Assembly: GCA_963793825.1 (NCBI GenBank)
Contig: CAWCBE010000016.1
Location: forward strand, 62,001 to 126,000
From: RYN-230 sp963793825
Lineage (GTDB): Bacteria; Actinomycetota; Actinomycetes; Streptosporangiales; Streptosporangiaceae
DNA length: 64,000 nt
Direction of reading: 5' to 3'
A program made the translations under genes and the position numbers. Of this stretch, positions 17,113 through 28,737 are shown one piece after another (position 1 is the first letter of the stretch; every line of letters begins with the position of its first letter). The notes under the pieces are model-generated. The model made no database searches and was not told the origin of the DNA. It saw only the letters and a program-made list of their open reading frames with translations.

Positions 17113-18116
17113 CTATCCTGCCCAGGGCCCGGTCCCCCTGTTGGCGGTGCGCAGCGTGCTGACGTAACCGGCCCGCTCGGAGCCGGGCGTGGCGTGGGCC
17201 GCGAGCTTCCCGCGCACCGCGGCCACGTCCGCGAAGCCCTTGCGGCGCAGCCACGAGTCGAGCCCGTCGAGCAGCGTCCCGGCGTAACCGGGGCCGTTCC
17301 GCAGCAGCGCGGAAGTGGTCATCACCACGTCCGCGCCGGCCAGCAGGTACCCGAGCACGTCGGTGGCGTCGGTGACACCGGTGCTACCCGCCAGCGACGC
17401 GCGCACGTGCCCGGCCAGCCGGGCGATCCAGGCTCGCGGCAGCCTGCCCTCGTCCCGGGCGGACAGCCCGAAGCCGCGGGTCGCGCTGAGCGTCTCCGGG
17501 TCGATGTCCGGCTGCAGCCAGCGGTTGAACAGCACCAGCCCGTCCGCGCCCACCCGGTCCAGCCGCAGGGCCATCTCCCCCGGCGAGCTGAAATACGGAC
17601 TGAGCTTGACCGCGACCGGGATGTGTACGACGGCCTTGACCGTGGTGAGGATCTCGACCTGCTGCAGCTCCACGTCCCGGCCGGGCACCAACGGGTCACC
17701 CGGCAGGTGGTAGACGTTGAGCTCGATCGCTGCCGCGCCCGCGTCCTCCAGCGCGCTCGCGTAGTCGGTCCAGCCCCCTGTGGTGACGCCGTTGAGGCTG
17801 GCGATGACCGGGACGTCAACGGCGGCGACCGCCCGCTTGACCAGGCTGAGGTAGCGCCGCGGGCCGGGCTCGGACTCTGCGGCGGCCGGGAAGTAGGACA
17901 GCGACTCCGGGAAGCTGTCCGCCCCGGCGTCGGCCAGGGCCGCGTCCTGCCCGGCCTCCTGGCGCAATTGCTCCTCGAACAGCGAGGGCAGCACCACCGC
18001 GGCCACGCCGGCGTCGGCCAGGGCACGCACCCCGTCCGGGGTGCCCGCCAGCGGGGACGCCGAAGCGACCAGCGGGTTGCGCAGCTTCAGGCCCAGGTAC
18101 TGAGTCGACAGGTCCA

Positions 18117-18117
<1 letters not shown>
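17113..18117 (-). CDS. Dihydroorotate dehydrogenase-like FMN protein in the NifJ operon
   Basis: The 334-residue TIM-barrel protein begins MDLSTQYLGLKLRNPLVASA, as in class-1 dihydroorotate dehydrogenases, and has VIASLNGVTTGGW, AIELNVYHLP, VAVKLSPYF and GADVVMTTSALLRNG (FMN phosphate site). The active-site base of true PyrD enzymes is not evident, and the fusion-free, NifJ-linked context fits the DHOD-like group whose substrate is unknown. Its ATG overlaps the nifJ stop as TGATG, so translation is coupled. It may pass electrons between a flavin substrate and the NifJ/ferredoxin system; that is inference. Confidence 0.82.
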
Positions 18118-21799
<3,682 letters not shown>

Positions 21800-21800
<1 letters not shown>

Positions 21801-23506
21801 CAGCTGTTCTCCGGAATCATTTCGATGGCGTGCACCGGGCACTGGTCGTGGCAGGTTGCGCAGCCGGTGCACCGGTCGTAGTCGAAGCGGTAGCCGAACG
21901 GGGTCCCGTCGGGGTGGCCGGCGGGGCGGCTCGGGCCGAGCTTGATGATGGCGTCCTCCGGGCAGGCGCCCAGGCACCCGTCACACTCGATGCAGTTGCC
22001 GCAGGACAGGCAGCGGCTCGCCTCGTAGCCGGCCTGCTGGCCGGTCAGCCCGCCGACCACCTCGGAGAAGTCGCCGACCCGGCCGCCCGGCTCACGTTCC
22101 GGCTGGCTGCGCTGCCCCGCGGCATTGAAGTACCAAGGGTGCAGCAGGTCGTACTCGGCCACCTCATGCTTGGGCGGCTGGATGGATGGCTCGCCCCGCA
22201 GGTAGGCGTCGATGAAGCGGGCGGCCTTCTTGCCGTGCCCCGTGCCGACCGTGACGGTCCGCTCGGCGGGGACCATGTCACCCCCGGCGAACAAACCGGG
22301 GGAGCCGGTCATCATCGACGCGGACACGATCACCGTGCCGTCCCGCTTGAACTCCACACCGGGCACCGGGCGCAGGAAGCCGGTGTCCGCATCCTGGCCG
22401 ACGGCCAGGATCAGGGTGTCGGCGGCCAGCGTCTCGAATCTCCCGGTCGGCTGGGGGAACCCGGTCTCGTCGAGCTCCATGACCTCGACGGTCATCTCCG
22501 GCCCGTCGAACGCGGTGATGGTGTGCAGCCAGTTGATCCGCACGCCCTCCCGCTCCGCGTCGCTGGCCTCGTCCTCGTGCGCGGGCATCTGGGCCCGAGT
22601 GCGCCGGTAGACGATGAGCGCGTCGTCCGCGCCGAGCCGCCGCGCGGTCCGGGCCGCGTCCATGGCGGTGTTCCCGCCGCCGTACACGGCGACCCGCCGG
22701 CCGAGCGCCGGGCGGGCCCCGGAGGCCACGTCACGCAGGAAGGACACCGCGTCCACGATCCGGCTGCTGTCCCGGGCCGGGATGTCCACGTGCTTGGACA
22801 GGTGCGCGCCGACCGCGACGAACACCGCGTCGAAGTGGCCGTCCTGGCGTTCCGCGGCCAGGTCGGTGACCAGGTGCCCGCAGCGGATCGTCACGCCGAG
22901 CGCCTCGATCCGGCCGATCTCGGCGGCCAGCACGTCCCGGGGCAGCCGGTAGGCCGGGATGCCGTAGCGCATCATCCCGCCGGGCTCCGGGCTGGCGTCC
23001 CTGATCTCCACCTGGTGGCCGAGCCGGGCCAGGTGGTAGGCGGCGGAGAGCCCGCTGGGCCCGGCCCCGATGACCAGCACCCGCTTGCCGCTGGCGGCCG
23101 GCGGGGGATCGAACGCCCAGCCCTGCTCCAGTGCCAGGTCACCGAGGAACCGCTCCACCGCGTGGATGGACACCGGGCTGTCCAGCTCGGCCCGGTTGCA
23201 CACGGCCTCGCACGGGTGGTAGCAGACCCGGCCGTGGATGGCGGGCAGCGGGTTGTCCACGACCAGCTGGCGCCAGGCATGCTCCGGCCGGCCCGCCTGG
23301 ATCTCGGCCAGCCAGGCCTGAATGTTCTCCCCGGCCGGGCAGCCCGCGTTGCACGGGGGCAGCAGGTCGAGGTAGACCGGCCGCCGGGTGCGCACCGGGC
23401 CGGCCCGGGCCGAGCCGTGCAGCAGGTCGGGCAGCGGCGTGATGTCACGCGGCCGCCCGTTCGTGGCCGCCGGGCCCCCGGCCGGCGGTGTCCCGTTGCC
23501 GCTCAT
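21800..23506 (-). CDS. GltD-like NAD(P)H/FAD oxidoreductase with C-terminal ferredoxin domains
   Basis: The 568-residue protein has an N-terminal Fe-S domain (PPCNAGCPAGENI and CYHPCEAVCNR), an FAD site near residue 147 (GAGPSGLSAAYHLA), an NAD(P) site (VYGGGNTAMDAARTARRLG) and the FAD-contacting GLFAGGDMV. The C-terminus adds two clusters (CLSCGNCIECDGCLGACP and CTGCATCHDQCP). This architecture resembles glutamate synthase small subunits and NfnB-like enzymes. Because it overlaps nifJ (TGATG) and not a gltB gene, a NAD(P)H:ferredoxin role beside PFOR is more likely than glutamate synthesis. It overlaps the USP stop as ATGA. Confidence 0.88.
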
Positions 23507-23985
23507 CCGGTTGCTCCGGCGGTGGCGGCAGCCGTCTGTGGCACCGTCTCCTTCGCCGTGGCCGGCGGGCGCGGCACGAGCAGCACCGGGCGGTGCGCAG
23601 CGTGCAGCAGCCGGTGCGACACGCTGCCCAGCGGCAGGTGCGGCACGTCGGTGCGGGCGCGCGAGCCGAGCACGATGATCCGCGCATCGTATTCGTCGGC
23701 GATGGCCAGGATCTTCCGGCTCAGATGGCCGAAGTCAGCGTCCCGGACGTCGCTCTGCGCATCGATCCCCGCGGCGCGCAGGTCGTCGGTGATGCTGGCG
23801 ACCAGCTTCTCGCCCTCGCCCTCGGCGCAGTCCACCCGGATCCGGCCGAACCGGCCGACCGCGATCTCGTGCACGTGCACCACGACGACCTTGTCGCCGC
23901 TGTCCCGGCTCAGCTCGCGGGTCATTTCCACTGCGGCCTGGACATGCCGGGCGGCATCCACGGCCAGCAGGATCGTTTTTTTCAT
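23503..23985 (-). CDS. Universal stress protein leading the NifJ operon
   Basis: The 160-residue USP domain (MKKTILLAVDAARHVQAAV) has IIVLGSRARTDVPHLPLGSVSHRLL, which fits the ATP-binding G-x2-x-x9-G-S region with Arg-Ala in place of one Gly. GAGGAG lies 7 bases before the ATG. The stop overlaps the next gene (ATGA), so the USP is translationally coupled to a PFOR module, with all four genes of the operon overlapping. Two DosR-like boxes precede it. The C-terminal tail (residues 135-160) is Ala/Thr-rich and probably disordered. Confidence 0.88.
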   Translation of the reverse strand: MKKTILLAVDAARHVQAAVEMTRELSRDSGDKVVVVHVHEIAVGRFGRIRVDCAEGEGEKLVASITDDLRAAGIDAQSDVRDADFGHLSRKILAIADEYDARIIVLGSRARTDVPHLPLGSVSHRLLHAAHRPVLLVPRPPATAKETVPQTAAATAGATG

Positions 23986-24049
23986 GGCTTACTCCTCAGG
24001 CAGGCCAAGCACCTGTGTCCAGCAGACACCTGACCACCCCGGTCGCGGC

Positions 24050-24087
24050 AGGGCCGAAGTGCCCGCAGTGAGGGACTTCCGGCGGTC
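24050..24087. promoter_or_regulatory. Two DosR/DevR-like boxes upstream of the USP-NifJ operon
   Basis: AGGGCCGAAGTGCCC lies at 24050-24064; its complement is GGGCACTTCGGCCCT. GGGACTTCCGGCGGTC lies at 24072-24087. They resemble the mycobacterial DosR core GGGACT..AGTCCC, are spaced about two helical turns apart and stand 65-100 bases upstream of the start codon. Assignment rests on resemblance and on recurrence at other USP genes here. Confidence 0.45.
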
Positions 24088-24194
24088 AAGCGGGGCGCCC
24101 CCCGCGCCCGGGACCACCCCGGGTGCCGGGGCCCCGCCCAGCCGCCGACGTGTCAGCGGGCCCAGACGCTGAAGCCGGCGCCGCCGCCGCACAG

Positions 24195-24236
24195 GAACGG
24201 TGACACGAAACCGTGGAACGGTGACACGAAACCGTG
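24195..24236. repeat. Exact 21-bp tandem duplication
   Basis: GAACGGTGACACGAAACCGT plus one G is repeated twice in tandem (24195-24215 and 24216-24236). Each unit holds an inverted CGGT/ACCG pair. It lies 210-250 bases upstream of the USP-NifJ operon and could be a duplicated regulator site. Beyond this, the DosR-like boxes and the structured region at 24241-24460, I see nothing gene-like in the 750-base gap 23986-24735. Confidence 0.8.
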
Positions 24237-24306
24237 CCGATCAGGGTGAGCTCGGCCACACACCATCGTGTGGTTCTCCCGGATCACCCTCCCTGCCTGA
24301 AGGCAT

Positions 24307-24460
24307 GAAAAGAGGCACCGGAACTCCGGTGCCTCTATCCGGCGTCATCGCCTCTTCCCGGCGTAACGCCTTTCGGCGGCACCCGCCGCAGGGGCCTGTG
24401 TGGCGCCGGGGAGGGTCACCGTCCTGGCGACGGTGGGTCTTGCGGTCCCACGAGACCGCC
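24307..24460 (-). ncRNA. Candidate structured RNA or attenuator leader ending in an intrinsic terminator
   Basis: Read on the minus strand, the stretch forms consecutive stems: GCGGTC/GACCGC (24442-24459), CACCGTC/GACGGTG (24417-24435), CGGCGG/CCGCCG (24374-24388) and GGCG/CGCC (24360-24370). It ends with a perfect 12-bp terminator stem followed by UUUU. The transcript would lead toward the USP-NifJ operon. I compared it by eye with c-di-GMP, c-di-AMP (ydaO), cobalamin, SAM, TPP, FMN and guanidine riboswitch cores and found no match. No convincing ORF covers it. It may be a small RNA or a conditional attenuator; evidence is structural only. Confidence 0.35.
24311..24336 (-). terminator. Strong intrinsic terminator on the minus strand
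   Basis: AGAGGCACCGGA and TCCGGTGCCTCT are perfect 12-base arms around a 2-base centre. On the minus strand the stem is followed by TTTTC, a U-run that is rare in this GC-rich window. There is no U-run on the plus side. Confidence 0.75.
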
Positions 24461-24580
24461 TGATTCCCAACCCGTTCCCCGACAGGCCTGCCACCGCCCC
24501 GGCCCCGCACGGCGGGTGTCACGGTCACTACTGTGCTCTCCTCGCGGGCGGGCCGGGAGAGCCTTTCGCCCCCGGCCGCC

Positions 24581-24641
24581 GGGACCATCCGGCCCCGGCG
24601 GCCGGGACCATTGGCCCAGCGCCGGCCGGGGACTATCGGCC
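24581..24641. promoter_or_regulatory. Three DosR/DevR-like boxes upstream of the tandem USP gene
   Basis: GGGACCATCCGGCCC (24581-24595), GGGACCATTGGCCC (24604-24617) and GGGACTATCGGCCC (24628-24641) stand at 23-24 base spacing, all in the same orientation, 95-155 bases before the start codon. Their shared form GGGAC-YAT-YGGCCC resembles the DosR box core. No such array occurs in the metabolic regions of the window. Confidence 0.55.
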
Positions 24642-24735
24642 CGGCCGGCCAGAGCCGAACGACGATGGCACCGGCCGCCCAAGCGGTGTCACAGTGGGTG
24701 AAGAGATTAACAAGCCCCAGGTCGGAGGCTATGAG

Positions 24736-25572
24736 ATGTTGAGCAAGCCAGTGATCGCCGGGACGGATGGCTCACCGGAGTCGATGCGGGCCGTGGAGTG
24801 GGCAGCGCGGGAAGCCACCACGCACGGGAGGTCGCTGCGCATCGTGGCGGTCCCGACCCTGCCGCCGCGGATGAGCCCGAACCCGGCCACCCGGCAGACC
24901 GTCGCGAGCGTCATACAGCAGGCCATGACCCGGGCACTAGCCGCAGCTGCGATCCGGGCGGCGGAGTGCGAGCCGGGCCTGGCCATCGAGACTCAGCTGC
25001 TGGCCGGATCCCCGGCCACTGCCCTGACCGACTGCGCCCAGTACGCGTCCATGCTGGTCGTCGGCTCCCGCGGGGCGGGCGGCTTCAGCGCGATGATCCT
25101 CGGGTCGGTCAGCCGGTACGTCGCGACCCATGCCACCTGCCCGGTTGTCGTGGCCCGCGAGGAGACGATGGCGGCGCACCGCGAGGTGGTGGCCGGGGTC
25201 CGCGACCCGGCGCAGTCCGCGGCCGCGCTTGGGTTCGCCTTCGAGGAGGCCGCGCTGCGCAAGGCCCGCCTGGTCGCCCTGCACGCCTGGTCCCCGGCCT
25301 TCGGGGGCAGCGGGGAAAGCCAGGCCGAGGAAGAGGCCCGGATGGAGGCCCTGCTGGCGCCGTGGCAAGAGAAGTACCCGGACGTCGAGGCCCGGTACGA
25401 GGTCGTGCACGCCCATCCGGGCCGAGTGCTGGCCGGGGCCTCGGCCCGCGCCGACCTGGTCGTGCTGGGCCGGCACGCGCCCGGCGAGCCGCACGTCCCC
25501 GGGGTTGGCTCGGTCACCCACTCGGTGCTGGCCCACGCGCACGGCCCAGTGGTCTCCGTCCCCGGTGAGTGA
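24736..25572 (+). CDS. Tandem-domain universal stress protein
   Basis: This 278-residue protein holds two USP domains. Domain 1 (PVIAGTDGSPESMRAVEWAA) has the complete ATP-binding signature VVGSRGAGGFSAMILGSVS. Domain 2 is more divergent (REVVAGVRDPAQSAAALGFA) and its motif is VVLGRHAPGEPHVPGVGSVTH. This two-domain layout is typical of the DosR-regulon USPs of mycobacteria. ATG 24736 follows GGAGG by 7 bases; the frame is open upstream but that part is intergenic. Three DosR-like boxes precede it. Confidence 0.9.
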   Translation: MLSKPVIAGTDGSPESMRAVEWAAREATTHGRSLRIVAVPTLPPRMSPNPATRQTVASVIQQAMTRALAAAAIRAAECEPGLAIETQLLAGSPATALTDCAQYASMLVVGSRGAGGFSAMILGSVSRYVATHATCPVVVAREETMAAHREVVAGVRDPAQSAAALGFAFEEAALRKARLVALHAWSPAFGGSGESQAEEEARMEALLAPWQEKYPDVEARYEVVHAHPGRVLAGASARADLVVLGRHAPGEPHVPGVGSVTHSVLAHAHGPVVSVPGE

Positions 25573-25589
25573 TCAGCGATACCCGGGCG

Positions 25590-25650
25590 ATCAGTGTGTC
25601 CACTGATATGGCTGGCGGACGGGTGAGATACCTGGCCTACCAGCCATATC
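25590..25650 (+). terminator. Two overlapping inverted repeats after the tandem USP gene
   Basis: ATCAGTG-TGTC-CACTGAT (25590-25607) is a perfect 7-bp stem starting 18 bases after the stop. GATATGGCTGG (25605-25615) and CCAGCCATATC (25640-25650) are perfect 11-base arms around 24 bases. The two stems share three bases, so only one can form fully at a time. The rest of the gap to 25860 shows no gene. Confidence 0.5.
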
Positions 25651-25860
25651 GTGGTGCGCCTCGGCCGGTACGCCCGCGGCCAGCCGCTACGGCCGGCCGC
25701 CGGGGCCGCCGGGGCCGAGACACCGATGCTTAACGTCACTCCCAGGGCCGCTGCCGCCGCCACGGCGCCGGGCCCGCGGGCGGGCCTGATCCTGAGGTTG
25801 CGCACCACGCAGGCTAGATCCTGGGCTGCGCACCACGCAGGAAGGTGCGGCGGATTGCCG

Positions 25861-26157
25861 TCAGACGGCGGCCGACATACGGGTCAGGTCCACCACGGTG
25901 GCACCGGCCGCTTCCAGGGCGGCGCGGGACTGCCGGTAGTGGTGCCCGCAGAGCCACAGGTCCACGGTGTGCGGCCGGTCCGCGGTCGGCGGCATGATCA
26001 CCTTGACCTGGGGCTTCGCCGGGCAGCAGCAGGACCGGTCGCCGGTGGACTCAGCCGGTGCCGGGTCCAGCCGGGCGCTGCCGGCCGGGTGGCCCGCGGC
26101 CGCAGCTCGCCTGGCGGCGTCGCCGTCTGAGCCTTGCTGAGCGTGTCTCCGGAACAT
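25861..26157 (-). CDS. Small DUF7455-like zinc-site protein
   Basis: About 98 residues. The C-terminal 60 contain RSCCCPAKPQVKV and LWLCGHHYRQSRAAL, the Cys and Cys-x-His-His pairs typical of small actinobacterial proteins of the DUF7455 type (probable zinc site), with GATVVDL after them. The N-terminal part is Ala/Gly-rich. ATG 26157 is taken as the start, but its upstream GGGAG is too close; ATG 26199 is a credible alternative. Function unknown. Confidence 0.65.
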   Translation of the reverse strand: MFRRHAQQGSDGDAARRAAAAGHPAGSARLDPAPAESTGDRSCCCPAKPQVKVIMPPTADRPHTVDLWLCGHHYRQSRAALEAAGATVVDLTRMSAAV

Positions 26158-26229
26158 GCTCCCAGGGTCGCACCTCAAGGCGGGTCGCGACAGGGACATT
26201 CCGTCCCCGGCTGAGGGGCCAAACGGCCC

Positions 26230-26322
26230 GGGCCTGGTCAGGTCCCGACACCCGGTACCCGGGCCTGGTCAGGCCCCCACACCCGGTACCCGGGCCTGGT
26301 CAGGCCCCCACACCCGGTACCG
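26230..26322. repeat. Three tandem 31-bp repeats overlapping the Nudix gene 3' end
   Basis: Units begin at 26230, 26261 and 26292 and contain ACACCCGGTACC. Units 2 and 3 carry GGGCCTG-GT-CAGGCCC, a perfect 7-bp hairpin; unit 1 differs by two bases there. The last unit encodes the C-terminal residues of the Nudix protein, so the array appears to have expanded outward from the stop codon. Confidence 0.85.
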
Positions 26323-26818
26323 GACGGCCATTTTCCAGGTAGCGGGTACCCGTCCCGCGCCACCCCGCCCTGACCCGCCGCCGGACCGGCTTGCGCAGCA
26401 GGCCGAGCGCGGTGCGCACCGGCACCAGCTGGTAGGCGGAGATCTCCTCGGGCTGCAGCACGATGGCAGCGAGCGCCTCGTCGCTGAGGGCGCCGCAGTC
26501 GAACAGGAACCGCAGGCCGCCCGGCCTGCCGGGGCGGGGCGGCCGGAAGTCCACGCAGGCCAGCCGGCCGCCGCCCACGTCCAGGCCGCACTCCTCGCGT
26601 ACTTCGCGCCGGCAGGCGGCCCACGGTGTCTCCCCGTCGGCCTCCATGACCCCGCCGGGTATGGTCCAGCCGGACTTATAGGTGGGCTTCAGGATCAGCA
26701 GCCGGCCCGCCGGGTCGAAGATCATCGCTCCGGCCGAGGCGGGGACGGCCGGCAACGGCAACGGCGGCGGCCCGGCTGCGTCGCCGGCCACAGGCGCGGG
26801 AAGGGTCACGCCCGCCAC
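26300..26818 (-). CDS. Nudix hydrolase
   Basis: The 172-residue protein has a good Nudix box: GGVMEADGETPWAACRREVREECGL, where the first G, the RE pair and EE are visible, preceded by YKSGWTIP. Such enzymes cleave nucleoside diphosphate-X compounds. GTG 26818 begins one base after the stop of the hydrogenase-protease gene, so it is the last gene of a three-gene operon. The last few residues are encoded by a 31-bp repeat. Substrate unknown. Confidence 0.85.
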   Translation of the reverse strand: MAGVTLPAPVAGDAAGPPPLPLPAVPASAGAMIFDPAGRLLILKPTYKSGWTIPGGVMEADGETPWAACRREVREECGLDVGGGRLACVDFRPPRPGRPGGLRFLFDCGALSDEALAAIVLQPEEISAYQLVPVRTALGLLRKPVRRRVRAGWRGTGTRYLENGRPVPGVGA

Positions 26819-26819
26819 G

Positions 26820-27341
26820 CTACGAGGCGGCCTGCGGGCTCCCGCACCGCCCCCCGTGGCTGGCCGGGATGTCCCGCAGCACGGCCTCGGCCAGCGGGCC
26901 CAGGGACGCCGCCACCGCCGGGCTGAGGCCTTCGCCCAGGTCCAGGTGGGCGGCTTCCACGCCGTGCAGGATCAGCCGGGCGGGTAGCCGGCCCAGCACC
27001 TTCCCCAGGCTGACCGCCTCGCCTAGTCCCAGCCCGTGTGAGCTGGCCGCCGGCCCCCAGGCCAGCCCGGCCGCCGGGTCATCCGTCCCGTCCAGGCCGG
27101 CCTCCACCCGGTGCCGCCGGCCCGGGACCGCCGGGGACGCGAGCACCGCGTCGACCACGACGGCCAGCGACGCGCCGGTCCAGTCGGTCAGCAGGCCCCC
27201 CGGTTCCCCCTCGCTGACCAGCAGCTCCACGTCCCGCAGCGGGTAGGCCCGGAGCAGTTCGACGACCGCGGGCCCGGCCCCATCGTCACGGCGGAACTCA
27301 TTGCCCAGGCCGATGACCACGATGCGGCCGGCGCCGCTCAT
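26820..27341 (-). CDS. [NiFe]-hydrogenase maturation protease (HycI/HyaD-like)
   Basis: The 173-residue protein has the family signature VIGLGNEFRRDDGAGPAVVE, with Glu and Asp at the nickel-recognising positions, VVVDAVLAS, and a downstream HGVEAAH that fits the third metal ligand. The family clips the C-terminus of the hydrogenase large subunit after nickel insertion. No hydrogenase subunit or Hyp gene lies in this window. The start overlaps the nitroreductase stop as ATGA. Confidence 0.85.
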   Translation of the reverse strand: MSGAGRIVVIGLGNEFRRDDGAGPAVVELLRAYPLRDVELLVSEGEPGGLLTDWTGASLAVVVDAVLASPAVPGRRHRVEAGLDGTDDPAAGLAWGPAASSHGLGLGEAVSLGKVLGRLPARLILHGVEAAHLDLGEGLSPAVAASLGPLAEAVLRDIPASHGGRCGSPQAAS

Positions 27342-28366
27342 GCCCCGCCCACGCCCAGCAGCTGACCGGGCCCCGCGCCCGGCTCGGCGGCGCGCCCCGC
27401 GCCCGGCGCCTGGCGCTCGATCGCCAGCACGTCGCGGACCGGCCGGCGCGGGGTGGCCGGCCCCGGCGGCCCGTACCCGAGCCGGATGACCAGCTGGATG
27501 TGCCCGTGCAGGCTGGCCTCGCGTCCGTGCGCCGGCTCCCTGGCGTCGGGGGGCTGGGTCAGCGGGCAGGTGACGATGCCGTGGTGGGTGGCCAGCAGCA
27601 GGACCCGCTGCAGTGCCTGACCGGCCCGGAGCCAGTCGGCCCGGTTGTTGCCGCGGGTGGCCAGCGCGACCAGTTGCGGGGCCCCGGCGAACTGCGCCGG
27701 GTGCAGCAGCAGCAGCCCGGGCGCCGGGCCGGCCGGGGTGCCGCGGGCCACCGGCCACAGGGCCTGCTGCGGGATGCCGTCCCGGCGGCGCCCGCCGCCG
27801 GTCCAGGTGGCCAGCTCGGCCAGCGAGCACGGGTCGTTGCACAGCCGCTGCTGCTCGGTGGCGGCCACCTCGATCATCCGGCTCGCGGCCGCCTGGTCCA
27901 GCGGGAACAGCGCGGCGCCTTCCAGTGCGGCGGCCTCGCAGAACGCCGCCAGCATCCTGGCCGGCACCCGCGGCCCGGTGAAGGGCGCCCGGCTGGTGTG
28001 CCGCTGCCAGATCGCGGCGTACAGTTCCAGGTCCCGGGGGCAGGGCCGGTGCGGCCGGGTGAGCCGGACCGTGGCCAGCAACTGGGGGTCCCCGGGCTCG
28101 GGTAGCAGCCGGGTCACCGGCTCGGCCGCCGCGCAGCTGGCCGCCAGCCGCAGGTTGAACAATGCGGCGCCACAGGAGATGTGCACCGCCCGTCCCCGTG
28201 GGTCGGTGTGGCGCAGCATCCGGGCCGGGTCCGCATGCAGCTCGATGACCTGACGGCCGGGCCGGGCGGTGAAGCGCCACGGCTGGGTGTTGTGGATCGA
28301 CGGCGCCGCGATCGCGGCCTCGACCATGTTCCTGGCCAGCTGTGACGTCAGGCGCTGCCCGGCCAT
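27338..28366 (-). CDS. Acg-family FMN-binding oxidoreductase (nitroreductase-like)
   Basis: The 342-residue protein has two degenerate nitroreductase halves. Landmarks are AAIAAPSIHNTQPWRFTA at the N-terminus and RQTDP-like RHTDPRGRAVHISCGAALFNL, both characteristic of the Acg (Rv2032-like) family, which is DosR-controlled in mycobacteria and may sequester flavin. ATG 28366 is supported by AAGGAGG 6 bases upstream. A DosR-like box (28444-28460) lies about 80 bases before it. It is the first gene of the operon with the hydrogenase protease and Nudix genes. Confidence 0.88.
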   Translation of the reverse strand: MAGQRLTSQLARNMVEAAIAAPSIHNTQPWRFTARPGRQVIELHADPARMLRHTDPRGRAVHISCGAALFNLRLAASCAAAEPVTRLLPEPGDPQLLATVRLTRPHRPCPRDLELYAAIWQRHTSRAPFTGPRVPARMLAAFCEAAALEGAALFPLDQAAASRMIEVAATEQQRLCNDPCSLAELATWTGGGRRRDGIPQQALWPVARGTPAGPAPGLLLLHPAQFAGAPQLVALATRGNNRADWLRAGQALQRVLLLATHHGIVTCPLTQPPDAREPAHGREASLHGHIQLVIRLGYGPPGPATPRRPVRDVLAIERQAPGAGRAAEPGAGPGQLLGVGGA

Positions 28367-28443
28367 TGCGTCCTCCTTACCGGTCCCCGTCAACCACGAG
28401 CCCGCATTGGCTCCCAGGATCGGCGGGGTGCGCAGGGCGCGGC

Positions 28444-28460
28444 AGGGCCTTTAGTCCTGC
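28444..28460. promoter_or_regulatory. DosR/DevR-like box upstream of the Acg-like gene
   Basis: AGGGCCTTTAGTCCTGC contains GGGCC-TTTA-GTCC; the complement reads AGGACTAAAGGCCC. This is the closest single match in the window to the mycobacterial DosR consensus core, and it stands 78-94 bases upstream of a gene whose family is a DosR target in mycobacteria. Confidence 0.55.
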
Positions 28461-28603
28461 CCAGCGGCGAGGAAGGCCCGTAGCCTGGCCGGGTATGGAC
28501 CCGCCATGATCTAGCATCCCGCGTTCCCGGTCGGGCCCTGGGGTCACTGCGGGAGAACCTAGGCGGGGTCGCCGCCGCCCGGTCCCTGCGAAGCGGACCG
28601 CGC

Positions 28604-28737
28604 GGAGAGCCAGGTCAGCTCCGCGGAGAGCCAGGTCAGTTCCGGAGAGCCAGGTCAGTTCCGGAGAGCCAGGTCAGTTCCGGAGAGCCGGATTAGTTCC
28701 GGAGAGCCAGGTCAGTTCCGGAGAGCCGGGTCAGCGG
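28604..28737. repeat. Seven tandem repeats of GGAGAGCCAGGTCAGTTCC
   Basis: A first unit of 21 bases (28604) is followed by units of 19 bases starting at 28625, 28644, 28663, 28682, 28701 and a partial one at 28720. Three units are exact copies. The array ends at the stop codon of the XRE-pyridoxamine-oxidase gene and forms its 3' untranslated region. It accounts for the second half of the 364-base gap between that gene and the Acg-like gene. Confidence 0.9.

Noticed and set aside
24416..24450. Resemblance of the minus strand to a c-di-GMP-I riboswitch (GGGACCGCAAG, GCCAGG)
   Set aside because: The conserved GCAAA/CGCAAAGCC elements and the tetraloop arrangement are absent.
28604..28737. Regular 19-bp repeats considered as a CRISPR array
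   Set aside because: No unique spacers separate the units and no cas gene is present.
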